A stretch of DNA of 39,392 nt. Origin: Solirubrobacteraceae bacterium (lineage in GTDB: Bacteria > Actinomycetota > Thermoleophilia > Solirubrobacterales > Solirubrobacteraceae). The notes beneath the pieces were generated by a model. The model had not been told where the DNA came from. It worked only from the letters and a program-made list of their open reading frames with translations, and did not search any database. Below are positions 1-8,850 of this stretch, in pieces; within the stretch, counting starts at the first letter, position 1, and each line of letters opens with the position of its first letter. The stretch is taken from positions 1 to 39,392 of the forward strand of contig JANWLE010000064.1 of NCBI GenBank assembly GCA_025451035.1, in the 5' to 3' direction. The position numbers were made by a program, and so were the translations under genes.

Positions 1-1499
1 CCTTCTTGCGCGTCCCCGTGCTTGCGCGCCTGGCCCGGTGGTTCACCGCCGTGCCCCGGAGGGAGATCCTTAGGCGCTGGCGCGGGAGTTCCAACCGTTG
101 GGGGCAGTGCACTCGAGGGCCGGTTTTTCACGAGCGCCGCGGCCAGCACGCCGACATCCGCTTGTAGCGGGCTCAGCGCCGTCGCGCTTATGTGCCCAGC
201 CTGCGCGAGCATGAGCAGAGCCTGAGCGAGGCCGAGCAGATCGCGTTGCGCCTGCACACCTGAGCCCGCGGCGTAGTCGCCGAGCAAATTGGCCAGGCGC
301 GCGTTCAGCTGCTTGGCCGCCGGCCCGTCGAGCGCGCCCGCTTCAGCGTCGGCGGTGATGAGCGAGGTCATCGCGCCCGCCGCCTGCGCGACGGTCTTCG
401 GGGCAGGCGCCCTGGCGGAGAGGCGAACACGACGAGCGGCGGAGGAGGGCGCTTTGCGCAAGGAGAGACGCTGCGCGCCCGCCCCCTTCGGTGACGGCGA
501 GCCACCGGCGAAGAGAAGAGCGAGCGCGAGCAGGACAGCGGCGGTGAGCACGGCGGCTAGCAGCGAGCGGCGCCTGGCGGGGAGACGCTCGCCGAGCACG
601 CGCGTGAGCGTGCCCGCATCCAGTCGCACGGTCGCGGCGGTGGCGGCCCTTGGCTGCGCGGATGATGTGCCGCTGAGCGTCTGGCCCAGCCGGTCGCTCA
701 CCAGCGCGGCGCTGGCGGGCCGCGCGGCGGGGGACTTGGCGAGCATCTGCATGACGAGCGCGTCGAGCGGGGGCCGTATGAGGCGGTTGATCTCGCGCGG
801 CGATCGGGGCGTGGCATTGAGGTGCTGGTGCAGGATGGCTGCGGCAGCCTCCCCCTCGAACGGCGGGCGGCCGGTCAGCATCGCGTACAGCAGACAGCCC
901 AGCGAGTAGATGTCCGCCCGCGCGTCGGCGGCCTTGCCCAGCGCCCGCTCGGGCGCCATGTAGGCGGCGGTGCCGATCATCGATGCGCGGTGGGTGAGGG
1001 TCGTGCCGTCCATCGCCCGCGCGATCCCGAAGTCGAGCACCTTCACGGCGCCGTCGTCGCTGACCATCACGTTGCCGGGCTTGATGTCGCGGTGCACGAT
1101 CCCGGCTGCGTGGGCGGCCGCCAGGGCGTCGGCTATCTGCTGTGCGATCCTCACCGTGCGCGTGGGAGCAAGCGGCGAGCCCCCATCCAGTATCTCGGTC
1201 AGGCTGCGGCCGGCGACATACTCCATGACGATGAAGTACGTGGCCTCGTCCTCGCCGGTGTCGTAGACCGCCACCAGCCCCGGGTGCATCAGCGATGCCG
1301 CCGCGCGCGCCTCACGCGCGAAGCGCGCGACGCTGGTCTGGTCCTCGGCGAGCGCGCCGGCGAGGAGCTTCACCGCGACCGTCCGCCCGAGCATCAGGTC
1401 GGTGGCGCGGTAGACGGTGCCCATTCCGCCGCGCCCCACTACCGCGAGCAGCTCATAGCGCCCGGCGAGCGTTCTGCGCCTGCTGTCGGTACGCAGCAT
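1..1499 (-). CDS. Membrane-anchored Ser/Thr protein kinase (PknB-like), C-terminus cut by window edge
   Basis: Reverse-strand translation from the ATG at 1499 stays open to base 1 (about 499 codons), so the C-terminus lies outside the window. All Hanks-kinase motifs are visible: glycine loop GRGGMGTVY, AVKLL lysine, HRDIKPGN catalytic loop, DFG and APE. A basic stretch and one hydrophobic segment (about residues 312-332) follow. The outer part has two helical repeats resembling FIMAH-type repeats and a Pro/Gly-rich tail; no PASTA repeat is seen. Known role of the family: ATP-dependent phosphorylation of Ser/Thr on cytoplasmic targets in response to an extracellular sensor domain. It is divergent from the sigma-factor gene at 1619, with about 120 bp between them, so the two may share control (inference). 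Plus-strand open frames across this gene are shadows. Confidence 0.93.
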   Translation of the reverse strand, partial: MLRTDSRRRTLAGRYELLAVVGRGGMGTVYRATDLMLGRTVAVKLLAGALAEDQTSVARFAREARAAASLMHPGLVAVYDTGEDEATYFIVMEYVAGRSLTEILDGGSPLAPTRTVRIAQQIADALAAAHAAGIVHRDIKPGNVMVSDDGAVKVLDFGIARAMDGTTLTHRASMIGTAAYMAPERALGKAADARADIYSLGCLLYAMLTGRPPFEGEAAAAILHQHLNATPRSPREINRLIRPPLDALVMQMLAKSPAARPASAALVSDRLGQTLSGTSSAQPRAATAATVRLDAGTLTRVLGERLPARRRSLLAAVLTAAVLLALALLFAGGSPSPKGAGAQRLSLRKAPSSAARRVRLSARAPAPKTVAQAAGAMTSLITADAEAGALDGPAAKQLNARLANLLGDYAAGSGVQAQRDLLGLAQALLMLAQAGHISATALSPLQADVGVLAAALVKNRPSSALPPTVGTPAPAPKDLPPGHGGEPPGQARKHGDAQE

Positions 1500-1618
1500 A
1501 TGAGCGTGGTTACCCAGTCGGCCGGGGTCTAGTTCGGCTCGAACCCGCATCTGGCCAAGGAAAGGCCACAAATACCGTCTAACCTCTAACTGTCAATTAC
1601 GTTGCCGATATGTGAGCA

Positions 1619-3118
1619 ATGGGCGATATCGCACTTTCCCTCGCTGGCGAGCGCGAGCAGCCGCTGGTGGGCCGGTTCACCAGCGACGAGCGTCTCGCGC
1701 GGGTGGTCGCGCGCGGCAGCCGCAGCGCGTTCGCCCTGCTCTACGAGCGCCACTATCAGGCGCTCTACCGCTACTGTCGCTCGATCTTGCGCGAGGACGA
1801 GGACGCGCGCGACGCGCTGCAGAACACGATGATGCGCGCGTTCGCGGCGCTCTCCGCACGCGAGCGCGATCTCGCGGTGCGTCCTTGGCTTTTCCGCATC
1901 GCCCACAACGAGGCGATCACGATTCTGCGCAAGCGCCGGCCCACGGAGCGCGCTACACAGGAGGAGGAGCCCGCGCCGCAGGATGTGGAGCAGCTAGCGG
2001 GACAGCGCGCCGAGCTGGCGACGCTCGTCGCGGACCTGCAGACGCTCGCCGAGAGGCAGCGTTCGGCCTTGGTGATGCGCGAGCTGAACGGGCTGTCGAT
2101 CGAGGAGATCGCCCAGGCGCTGTCGACCTCCCCGGGCGCCGCCAAGCAGGCGCTGTTCGAGGCGCGCAACGCGTTGCACGAGATGGCACAGGGGCGCGAG
2201 ATGAACTGTGAGACCGTCCGCCGCTCGATCTCCGAACGCGACGGGCGCGTTTTGCGCGGGCGCAAGCTGCGCGCACACGTGCGCTCCTGCGCCGGCTGCC
2301 GCGAGTTCTCGCAGGCGATCCCGGCGCGCGCCAGCGACCTCAACGCGCTGGCCCCGCCGCTACCGGCGGTCGCCGCCGCGTCGGTGCTCGCGCGTCTGCT
2401 GGGCCTCGGAGGGGGAGGCACCACCGGTGGCGCCGGCGCGGGCGCGGCGCTCGGCGGCGGCGCGGCCAGCTCCGCCTCCTTCGGCGGGCACGCCATCGGC
2501 TCGCTCGCCTTGAAGGCGCTGGCCGGCACGGTGGCTCTGACGGCCGCCACAGCGGGCACCGTGCACCTCGTGAGCAGCTCGACGCATCACAAACACACGC
2601 CGGCCAGTCACGCCGGCGCTCGCGCGTCAAGCGTCCATTCGACCAGAATCAGTCCCGCCACCGGCGTGCGAAGCGCACAGACCCGTGCGCTCACGCTGAA
2701 CGTGGCGGCGGGCGCACGCGCCCAGAAGACGCCGCTGCTGGGCGCGGTCAAGCTCTTGCCTGCGGGCTCCCACGGCGTGCCCGGTCTTGGCGTCCCAGCC
2801 GGGGCGGGCCCAAACCGCGCAGCACCGGCCGGATCCAGCCACGCACACAGCCCCGGGGCCCATCCCGCGCCGAACAACGCCAGCGGGCACTCCCACCGGC
2901 CTCAGGCGAGCCACAGCCACACCGAACACGGCGGCCACGCGGGAGCGCCAAGGACCTCCCCCTCCACCTCGCAGACCGGCCAGCGCAAGCAAACCGAAAA
3001 GAAAGCGGAGCCCAAGCCGGCCCGCAATAACGCCGCGAACCACCGCGAAGCGGCACAGACGCCAACCGCGCCGGCCACGGTAACCCTCACCACGCAGACC
3101 ACCCACGGTCGCACCTGA
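1619..3118 (+). CDS. ECF-type RNA polymerase sigma factor fused to an anti-sigma-like zinc motif and membrane tail
   Basis: The 499-residue protein begins with an ECF sigma factor: region 2 at about residues 30-100 (core ALLYERHYQALYRYCRSIL) and region 4 helix-turn-helix at about 142-190 (LSIEEIAQALSTSPGAAKQ). A zinc-binding anti-sigma-like motif follows: Cys near 197, then H220-x3-C224-x2-C227 (HVRSCAGC). A Gly/Ala-rich linker leads to one predicted membrane segment (about 297-320) and a His/Ser/Pro-rich, probably extracytoplasmic tail of about 180 residues. Typical ECF factors are about 170-200 residues, so this is a long fusion of a sigma factor with the kind of domain normally found in a separate anti-sigma protein. 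I infer a membrane-tethered, self-inhibited sigma factor. ATG 1619 is the first start that keeps region 2 intact; no strong ribosome binding site is seen. Confidence 0.88.
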   Translation: MGDIALSLAGEREQPLVGRFTSDERLARVVARGSRSAFALLYERHYQALYRYCRSILREDEDARDALQNTMMRAFAALSARERDLAVRPWLFRIAHNEAITILRKRRPTERATQEEEPAPQDVEQLAGQRAELATLVADLQTLAERQRSALVMRELNGLSIEEIAQALSTSPGAAKQALFEARNALHEMAQGREMNCETVRRSISERDGRVLRGRKLRAHVRSCAGCREFSQAIPARASDLNALAPPLPAVAAASVLARLLGLGGGGTTGGAGAGAALGGGAASSASFGGHAIGSLALKALAGTVALTAATAGTVHLVSSSTHHKHTPASHAGARASSVHSTRISPATGVRSAQTRALTLNVAAGARAQKTPLLGAVKLLPAGSHGVPGLGVPAGAGPNRAAPAGSSHAHSPGAHPAPNNASGHSHRPQASHSHTEHGGHAGAPRTSPSTSQTGQRKQTEKKAEPKPARNNAANHREAAQTPTAPATVTLTTQTTHGRT

Positions 3119-3267
3119 CCTTCGCCGCGTCTGCGCGTTAACACCAGTAGAAGCTCGACCTCCAATCAAGTTTCTTCGCCCCGACAAAGAGCCTGGGTGA
3201 GACGAACCCTGATCTGGTTCTCGCGGGAGCGGGGAGTGGCCAGATCGGCCGGGTCAAGGTTCCCGGG

Positions 3268-3300
3268 CGCGAGCCGCCCACCCGCAGAGGGCGGCTCGCG
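3268..3300. terminator. Perfect 12-bp stem hairpin between convergent genes
   Basis: Arms 3268-3279 and 3289-3300 are perfectly complementary around a 9-nt loop. The hairpin lies between the convergent stops of the sigma-factor gene (3118) and the glycosyltransferase gene (3364). A run of five A follows the right arm on the plus strand. No clear T-tract follows in either direction, so it is a candidate bidirectional terminator or 3' stabilising hairpin. Confidence 0.5.
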
Positions 3301-3363
3301 CAAAAACCCCGCCGGGCAGGTCCGCGCCACCCACCAGCACGACGGCCCCGTGGGCGTCTGCCG

Positions 3364-5466
3364 CTAGAAGCGGTAGAGGGTGAGCCCCTGGCCGGCGCCG
3401 GGCACTTCAACGACGCTGCCGTGAGCCCTCACCCACGCGTCTCGCTCGTCGGTCTGCCGGCCGCCGTGCGCCTGGAAAGGAGCGCCGGCGCCGCTGTCCA
3501 ACAGCACGTAGCGCACCTGCCTGGAGGCGATCAGACGTTCGAGCCGGGCGAGGCTCGGGGCGGGATCAGACCCCATGAAGCCGCCCATGTTGATCGCTTC
3601 GCGGCCGCTCTGTAGGGCGATCGCGGCCGAGGTGCCCGAGCCGACCGCCGCCACGATGTACCTGGCACTGCCCTGGTGGGCCTTCAGGTAGCCGACGAGC
3701 GCCGCGCTGACCGAGCCGCCCCGGCCAAAGCCGACGCCGTGCGGTGGGCCTTGAGCGAACCCTCCCGTGAAGGCGAGCGGCGTCCCCGCCATCACGGGAG
3801 GCGCCCCGGCGCCGACTGGCGGCGGGCCACCCGCGGGGAGCCCCAGAGCGCCGGCCGGGCCGCGACGGGCGGGAAAGCCGCCCGCGCGACGGATGCGGCC
3901 CGGCCCGAACGGGGCGCCAGACGCGCGTTCGGCGCTGGTAGGACCGGCCAGCGGGTTGCCGCCGCTGAGCGTCTTGCCGACAGTCTGCAGCGAATAGGCG
4001 GCTGGGCCCGCGAGCAGCGCCGCCGCACCGGCGCTCGCCGCCAGCCACCACGCGACCCGGTGGCGCATGCCGGTCAGTGCGCCCGGCGTCCACGCCAGCG
4101 CGAGACCGATGCAGGCGAGCAGCGCGAGGATGATCACGAGCGGTCCGAGGAACGGCGCGAAGCCGCCGCCGCGGCCGAGCAGCGTGGCGGCGAGCGCAGC
4201 GCTTGCCGCCACGCTGAGCGCGAGCGCCACCGCCCAGGCGCCAAAGCGGCGCGCACGGTCCCACAGAAGCACGACCGCGCCGGCCGCGAGCACGGCCACC
4301 GCGGGCGCCAAGGCAGTCGTGTAGTAGGGGTGAAAGACGCCTTGCGAGAAGCTGAAGACAGCCCACGAGACGAGCGCCCATCCTCCCCACAGCACGTATG
4401 AGGCGCGGGTGAGGTCCTCGCGCGCGGCCCGCCGGCGCGAGTAGAGCCCCAACGCGAGCCCGACCAGGGCGAGCGGCAAAAGCCAGGCGATCTGCCCCCC
4501 GACGATCGAGTTGAACAGGCGCAGCGGGCTCGCGGTGCCACCGAAGCCGCCCGCGCCGCCGAAGCCGCCGCCACCCGGACCGGGGCCGGCTGACGCGCCG
4601 GAGACGCGGTCAAGCCCGTTCGCGCCGAAGATCAGCGAGAACCACGAATTGTCGGTCGTATCGCCCACCCAGGGACGGTCGGCGGCCGCCAGCATCATCA
4701 TCGTGCCGTACCAGGCGAAGCTCACGGCCAGCATCGCGGCTCCCGCCGCCAGCAGCTGCGCCAGGCGCCGGCGCACGCCCCCGGCTCCCGCCAGCAGGAA
4801 AGCGAACGCGAAGCCGGGCACTACGAGGTATGCCTGCAGCATCTTGGTGTTGAAGGCCAACCCGATGAAGAGGCCGCTCAACACGAGCTGGCTGGTGCGT
4901 CCGGACTGCAGTGCCCGCACGAGCGCCCAGGCCGCGGCGACCTCGAGCAGCACGAGCAGCGCGTCAGGGTTGTTGAAGCGGCTCATCGCGACGAATATCG
5001 GCGTCAGCGCGAGCATCAGCGCGGCGAGCAGCGCGCTGCGATGGCCGTGGACACGCCTGACGGTGTTGTGCACGAGCAGCACCGAGCCGACGCCGCACAG
5101 CGCCTCCGGCGCCAAGATGCTGAAGCTCGAGAAGCCGAATAGGCGAGCGGATAGGCCTATCAGCATGTTCGAGAGTGGCCCCTTGTCCAGGCTGACGGAC
5201 CCGCTGGCGTCGATCGCGTTGGTCAGCAACGCGCTCCAGCTGCGGCTCGCCGCCTGCGCCGCCTCGGCGTAGTAGGTGTTGGCGTAGCCGCTGCGCGTCA
5301 AACCCCAGAAGCTCAGCGCTCCGGCCAACATGCCCACGAGCCAGAGGCCCGGCCGCGCCCAGGCGGGGTCCGCCTCGTTACCGCGAGCGAGCCGCCGCAG
5401 CCGGCAGCGCAACTGTCCGGTCGCGGTTGACGGGCGTGTAGCCGCGCCGATCGATTGAGCTGACAT
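3364..5466 (-). CDS. PMT/ArnT-superfamily membrane glycosyltransferase (YkcB-like)
   Basis: This 700-residue polytopic protein has a short basic N-terminus, then about a dozen hydrophobic segments, and resembles glycosyltransferase family 39 enzymes. Members transfer sugars from polyprenyl-phosphate donors outside the membrane. The first outer loop after the first membrane helix contains YANTYYAEAA and later DKGPLSN, matching the donor/metal-binding loop of ArnT-like proteins; the motif FNNPD also lies between helices. A Gly-rich stretch (near 290-310) and a Pro/Gly-rich stretch (near 520-580) precede a soluble C-terminal domain ending in VRYVLLDS, as in actinobacterial YkcA/YkcB relatives. 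The acceptor is unknown; lipid or wall glycosylation is the family expectation. The start at 5466 is divergent from the two-component operon. Confidence 0.85.
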   Translation of the reverse strand: MSAQSIGAATRPSTATGQLRCRLRRLARGNEADPAWARPGLWLVGMLAGALSFWGLTRSGYANTYYAEAAQAASRSWSALLTNAIDASGSVSLDKGPLSNMLIGLSARLFGFSSFSILAPEALCGVGSVLLVHNTVRRVHGHRSALLAALMLALTPIFVAMSRFNNPDALLVLLEVAAAWALVRALQSGRTSQLVLSGLFIGLAFNTKMLQAYLVVPGFAFAFLLAGAGGVRRRLAQLLAAGAAMLAVSFAWYGTMMMLAAADRPWVGDTTDNSWFSLIFGANGLDRVSGASAGPGPGGGGFGGAGGFGGTASPLRLFNSIVGGQIAWLLPLALVGLALGLYSRRRAAREDLTRASYVLWGGWALVSWAVFSFSQGVFHPYYTTALAPAVAVLAAGAVVLLWDRARRFGAWAVALALSVAASAALAATLLGRGGGFAPFLGPLVIILALLACIGLALAWTPGALTGMRHRVAWWLAASAGAAALLAGPAAYSLQTVGKTLSGGNPLAGPTSAERASGAPFGPGRIRRAGGFPARRGPAGALGLPAGGPPPVGAGAPPVMAGTPLAFTGGFAQGPPHGVGFGRGGSVSAALVGYLKAHQGSARYIVAAVGSGTSAAIALQSGREAINMGGFMGSDPAPSLARLERLIASRQVRYVLLDSGAGAPFQAHGGRQTDERDAWVRAHGSVVEVPGAGQGLTLYRF

Positions 5467-5654
5467 GCGTGTCCCGCCCTTTCTCTTAGTTGCAGTGTTT
5501 GAGGTCTCGCCGTGAGGCTTCAGGCGGGCGCTTGCCGACGCTCCCGCTGTTTTCAGGGCAGGATCTGCGCTGGGCGCTAACGGCAGCTATCGACTGTGTA
5601 AGTGGAATGTAGGAATGACGCGCGTGAGCGCGTCTCTCACGTCACAATCGTGCC

Positions 5655-6329
5655 GTGAGAATCCTTGTCGTCGACGATGACCGTGCCGTGCGCGAAGCGA
5701 TCCGGCGCACGTTGACGCTGGACGGATACGAGGTGCAGACCGCGCCGGACGGGGAGCAGGCGATCGAGTTGATCGTGCGCGAGCCACCGGACGCGGTGGT
5801 GCTCGACATCGGCCTGCCTGGCATCGACGGGCTGGAGGTGTGCCGTCGCCTGCGGCGGCTGGGCAACCGGGTCGCGATCTTGATCCTCACCGCCCGCGAC
5901 GTCGTCAGCGACCGAATCGACGGGCTGGACGCGGGAGCCGACGACTACCTGGTCAAGCCGTTCGACATCGGCGAGCTGCAAGCGCGGCTGCGGGCGCTGC
6001 TGCGACGCACCGGCACGCCGGGCGATGACGACGCTCTCGCCTTTGCCGACATCCGCCTGGACAGCGCCCGCCACGGCGCGCACGTCGGCGAGAACCTGGT
6101 CGAGCTCACCCGAACCGAGTACAGGCTGCTCGAGCTGCTGATGCAAAACCCTCAGCGAGTGCTGCCTCACAGCCTCATCTACGAGCAGGTTTGGGGCTAT
6201 GACTTCGGCGCCACCTCAAACGCGCTGCGCGTATACGTGGGGTATCTGCGCCGCAAGCTCGAGCAGGCGGGCGCCCAGGCGCTGATCCACACGGTCAGGG
6301 GCGTCGGCTACGTGTTGCGCGAGTCATGA
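5655..6329 (+). CDS. OmpR/PhoB-family response regulator (MprA-like)
   Basis: The 224-residue protein starts at a GTG. It has a receiver domain at about residues 1-115 with the acidic pocket VVDDD, phospho-acceptor Asp51 in VVLDIGLPG, and the conserved Lys in YLVKPFD. A winged-helix DNA-binding domain occupies about 128-222 (LTRTEYRLLELLMQNP, then VRGVGYVLRES). This is the arrangement of OmpR/PhoB regulators that bind promoters after phosphorylation. Its last four bases overlap the start of the histidine-kinase gene (ATGA at 6326-6329), so the pair is translationally coupled. The closest functional analogy is the actinobacterial MprA/TcrX group. The 188-bp gap upstream is shared with the divergent glycosyltransferase gene, a possible target (inference). 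Confidence 0.94.
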   Translation: MRILVVDDDRAVREAIRRTLTLDGYEVQTAPDGEQAIELIVREPPDAVVLDIGLPGIDGLEVCRRLRRLGNRVAILILTARDVVSDRIDGLDAGADDYLVKPFDIGELQARLRALLRRTGTPGDDDALAFADIRLDSARHGAHVGENLVELTRTEYRLLELLMQNPQRVLPHSLIYEQVWGYDFGATSNALRVYVGYLRRKLEQAGAQALIHTVRGVGYVLRES

Positions 6330-7726
6330 GCCTACGCGCGCGGATCGCCGCGGTCGCCGGGCTCGCGGTCGCGGCGGCTGTGCTCACCGCAGCGGTCAGC
6401 CTGTATTTCGCGACCCGCTCAGAGCTGCGCGGCGAAATCGACCGGTCGCTGCAGCGACGCGCGACGGACCTGCTTCGCATGCCGCCGTCGGGCGGGCCGC
6501 GCCCTCCCGTCGGTGCCCCCCCACCGGGCGGCGTGCCTGGAGGCTTCCCTGGCAGGGTCCAGCCGGTGCCGCTCGGCGGCTCCTCCGGGTATGTGCAGTT
6601 CTGCTCTCCGGACGGGCAGATCCACATTCCCGCTGGGCAGGGCCCACGGGCGACGATCGCGTTGGACCCGACCGACAGGTCGATCGCACAACGCGGCTCT
6701 GGGCGCACTTTCAGTGACCGTACGGTCAGCGGTACCAGCCTGCGTGTGCTCACGGTCGGCGCGGGCTCACGCGGCGCGATCATAGTCGCGCGACCCCTGA
6801 CCGAGGCCAACCGCGAGCTGACACGGCTGCTTGTGATCCTCGCGATCGTCGGCGCGGGCGGGATCGCGCTGGCCGCGGCGTTGGGGGCGCTGGTCGCGCG
6901 AGCCGCGCTTGCGCCGATCGCGCGTTTCGTGCGGCGCACGGAGAGTCTCGCTGGTGAGCTGGACCTCTCGCGGCGACTGGACTCTGAGGGCCGCGACGAG
7001 CTCGCCCGGCTGGCGCGCAGCTTCAACGCGACGCTGGACGCGCTCGAGCGCTCCGTGCAGACGCAGCGCAATCTGATCGCCGACGCAAGCCATGAGCTGC
7101 GCACCCCGATCGCGAGCCTGCGCGCCAACATCCAGTTGCTCGAGCATGCCGAGCGCCTTTCGGACGACGACCAGCAGGGCCTGCGACAGGACATCATCAG
7201 CGAGCTCGATGAGCTCACGGGCCTCATCGCGGACATCGTGGAGCTCGCGCGCGGCACCGCCGCTCGCGGCGAGTACCAGCCGCTGCAGCTCGAGCAGGTC
7301 GTCGCCGAGGCGGTGGCGCGCGTGCAGCGCCACCGCGTCGTGCGCTTTCAGACACGGCTCGAGCCGACGGTGATCAGCGGCGATGAGCAGCGGGTGAGCC
7401 GCGCCGTCTCAAACCTGCTCGAGAACGCGTGCAAGTGGAGCCCGCGGGGAGGTCTGATAGAGGTGGATCTCAGCGACGGAATGTTGACGGTCCGCGACCA
7501 TGGGCCGGGGTTTGAGCCGCAGGACCTGCCGCACGTCTTCGAGCGCTTCTATCGCGCCGCCGGTGCACGCAAGCTGCCCGGCTCAGGCCTCGGCCTGGCG
7601 ATCGTCCAGCAGACAGCCATCTCCCATGGCGGCCGGGTGAGCGCAAGCAACGCTCCTGGCGGCGGTGCGCAGGTGACGATCAGCTTCGGCCAGGGGACGC
7701 CTGATCAGACACGGACGCGATCCTGA
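6326..7726 (+). CDS. Sensor histidine kinase (MprB-like) paired with the upstream regulator
   Basis: The 466-residue membrane kinase has transmembrane segments at about residues 7-29 and 168-190. They flank an extracytoplasmic sensor region that starts with a Pro/Gly-rich stretch. A HAMP linker (about 190-245) follows. The phospho-acceptor His is in DASHELRTPIASLRA, near residue 255. The HATPase domain has the N box NLLENACKWSP, G1 DHGPGFEP, F box FERFYRA and G2 GSGLGLAIV. Known role: autophosphorylation and transfer to the cognate regulator encoded immediately upstream. The two genes overlap by 4 bp and form one operon. The ligand cannot be read from sequence; the family includes envelope-stress sensors. 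Confidence 0.94.
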   Translation: MSLRARIAAVAGLAVAAAVLTAAVSLYFATRSELRGEIDRSLQRRATDLLRMPPSGGPRPPVGAPPPGGVPGGFPGRVQPVPLGGSSGYVQFCSPDGQIHIPAGQGPRATIALDPTDRSIAQRGSGRTFSDRTVSGTSLRVLTVGAGSRGAIIVARPLTEANRELTRLLVILAIVGAGGIALAAALGALVARAALAPIARFVRRTESLAGELDLSRRLDSEGRDELARLARSFNATLDALERSVQTQRNLIADASHELRTPIASLRANIQLLEHAERLSDDDQQGLRQDIISELDELTGLIADIVELARGTAARGEYQPLQLEQVVAEAVARVQRHRVVRFQTRLEPTVISGDEQRVSRAVSNLLENACKWSPRGGLIEVDLSDGMLTVRDHGPGFEPQDLPHVFERFYRAAGARKLPGSGLGLAIVQQTAISHGGRVSASNAPGGGAQVTISFGQGTPDQTRTRS

Positions 7727-7730
7727 GGCG

Positions 7731-8789
7731 CTAGTGGGGTAGCACGAACATTCCGGCGACGCCGAGACCGAACACAGCGAGCGCGAGCAGCGAGTCTGGC
7801 CCGAGTCGCGCAAGGCAGCGGTAGGGACGGCCAACCACGCCGATCGCATAGATCGCGGTGAGGGCCACGCCGAGCGAGGCGAGCCAGCTGTTCAGGTGGC
7901 CTGCCGTGGGAAGCACAGGCGAGCCCGCGATCACATCGGCCAGCAGAAACAGGCACAGCTGGAAGGCGTTGCCGCCGAAGATGTCGCCGAGCGCCAGCGC
8001 GTTGTCGCCGAGCCTGACGGCGGCGATGCCGGAGCTGACCTCCGGCAGGGCGGTTGCGGCCGCCAGCACCGTCGCCCCAAAGATCACGCCGTTCACCCCG
8101 GCGCGGTCCGCGAGCGAGTTGCCGCTGAGCTCAAGCGCGACGCCGGCGAGAAACGTCACCGCGCAAGCAGCCGCGAAGATAGCCGCAACCTGTCGTGTCG
8201 AGCGAGCGGCGAAGGGGTGGGGCACGTCGGGGTGAGCTTCGCGGCGGTGGCGACGACCGCGCTGGCTGCCCGGCATGGACACGCTCCAGCGCGGGTTCTT
8301 GCGCACGCGGTCGATCACGTACACCCCGACGAGCCAGACCACCACGATCGCGACCGACGCCGGGCTGACAGCTCCGCCGATCGCCGTGGAGGGTTCCAGC
8401 AGCGCGCCCATCAGCACACCGGAGACGACGAGCACGACGAGCATCCCCTCCAGCACCGGGGTCAAAGCGCCAACCAGGAACGTCAGCGGGCGCTCTCGCC
8501 CCGAGGCCATGTCGCACACGACGAGCACCATGGTTTGCACGGCGATACCGCCGATCAGGTTCCCGGCTGCCAGGCCGAGGTTGCCGTGCGCAGCCGCGGA
8601 CACCGTGATCGCGAGCTCGGGCAGGCTGCCGGCGATAGCGAGCAGGATCACTCCACCCAGCTCCTCCCCAAGGCCGAGTCTGACGTCCAGCGCGTCGGTC
8701 GTCTTGGACAGGCTGACACCCGCCACCCAGGTCGCGGCCACTCCTGCGAGGAAGATGATCACCAGCCATCCGGTGGCGAGAGTCGCCAT
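7731..8789 (-). CDS. Ca2+/cation antiporter (CaCA family) membrane protein
   Basis: The 352-residue protein has about ten hydrophobic segments and two inverted alpha-type repeats, the signature of the sodium/calcium exchanger superfamily. Repeat 1 contains AIAGSLPELAITV and GNLIGGIAVQT; repeat 2 contains AAATALPEVSSGI and GDIFGGNAFQL. The acidic residue in each SLPE/ALPE motif is the expected cation ligand. A hydrophilic basic loop with several His (about residues 165-195) lies between the halves. Expected function is export of Ca2+ or a similar cation in exchange for H+ or Na+; the ion pair is not determinable here. Its stop is only 4 bp from the stop of the histidine-kinase gene on the opposite strand. 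Confidence 0.87.
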   Translation of the reverse strand: MATLATGWLVIIFLAGVAATWVAGVSLSKTTDALDVRLGLGEELGGVILLAIAGSLPELAITVSAAAHGNLGLAAGNLIGGIAVQTMVLVVCDMASGRERPLTFLVGALTPVLEGMLVVLVVSGVLMGALLEPSTAIGGAVSPASVAIVVVWLVGVYVIDRVRKNPRWSVSMPGSQRGRRHRREAHPDVPHPFAARSTRQVAAIFAAACAVTFLAGVALELSGNSLADRAGVNGVIFGATVLAAATALPEVSSGIAAVRLGDNALALGDIFGGNAFQLCLFLLADVIAGSPVLPTAGHLNSWLASLGVALTAIYAIGVVGRPYRCLARLGPDSLLALAVFGLGVAGMFVLPH

Positions 8790-8850
8790 GGCTCACCGGT
8801 CTTCGGCGGATCCACCTGACTTCCTGCGCGAGCGCTGCCCGCGGCACGGG

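Noticed and set aside
289-1532. Long plus-strand open frames at the left edge
   Set aside because: They are antisense to the kinase gene, whose minus-strand translation shows all kinase motifs; the plus-strand products have no recognisable motif.
7896-8819. 307-codon plus-strand frame over the exchanger
   Set aside because: It is a low-complexity shadow of the exchanger gene, which has clear alpha-repeat motifs on the other strand.
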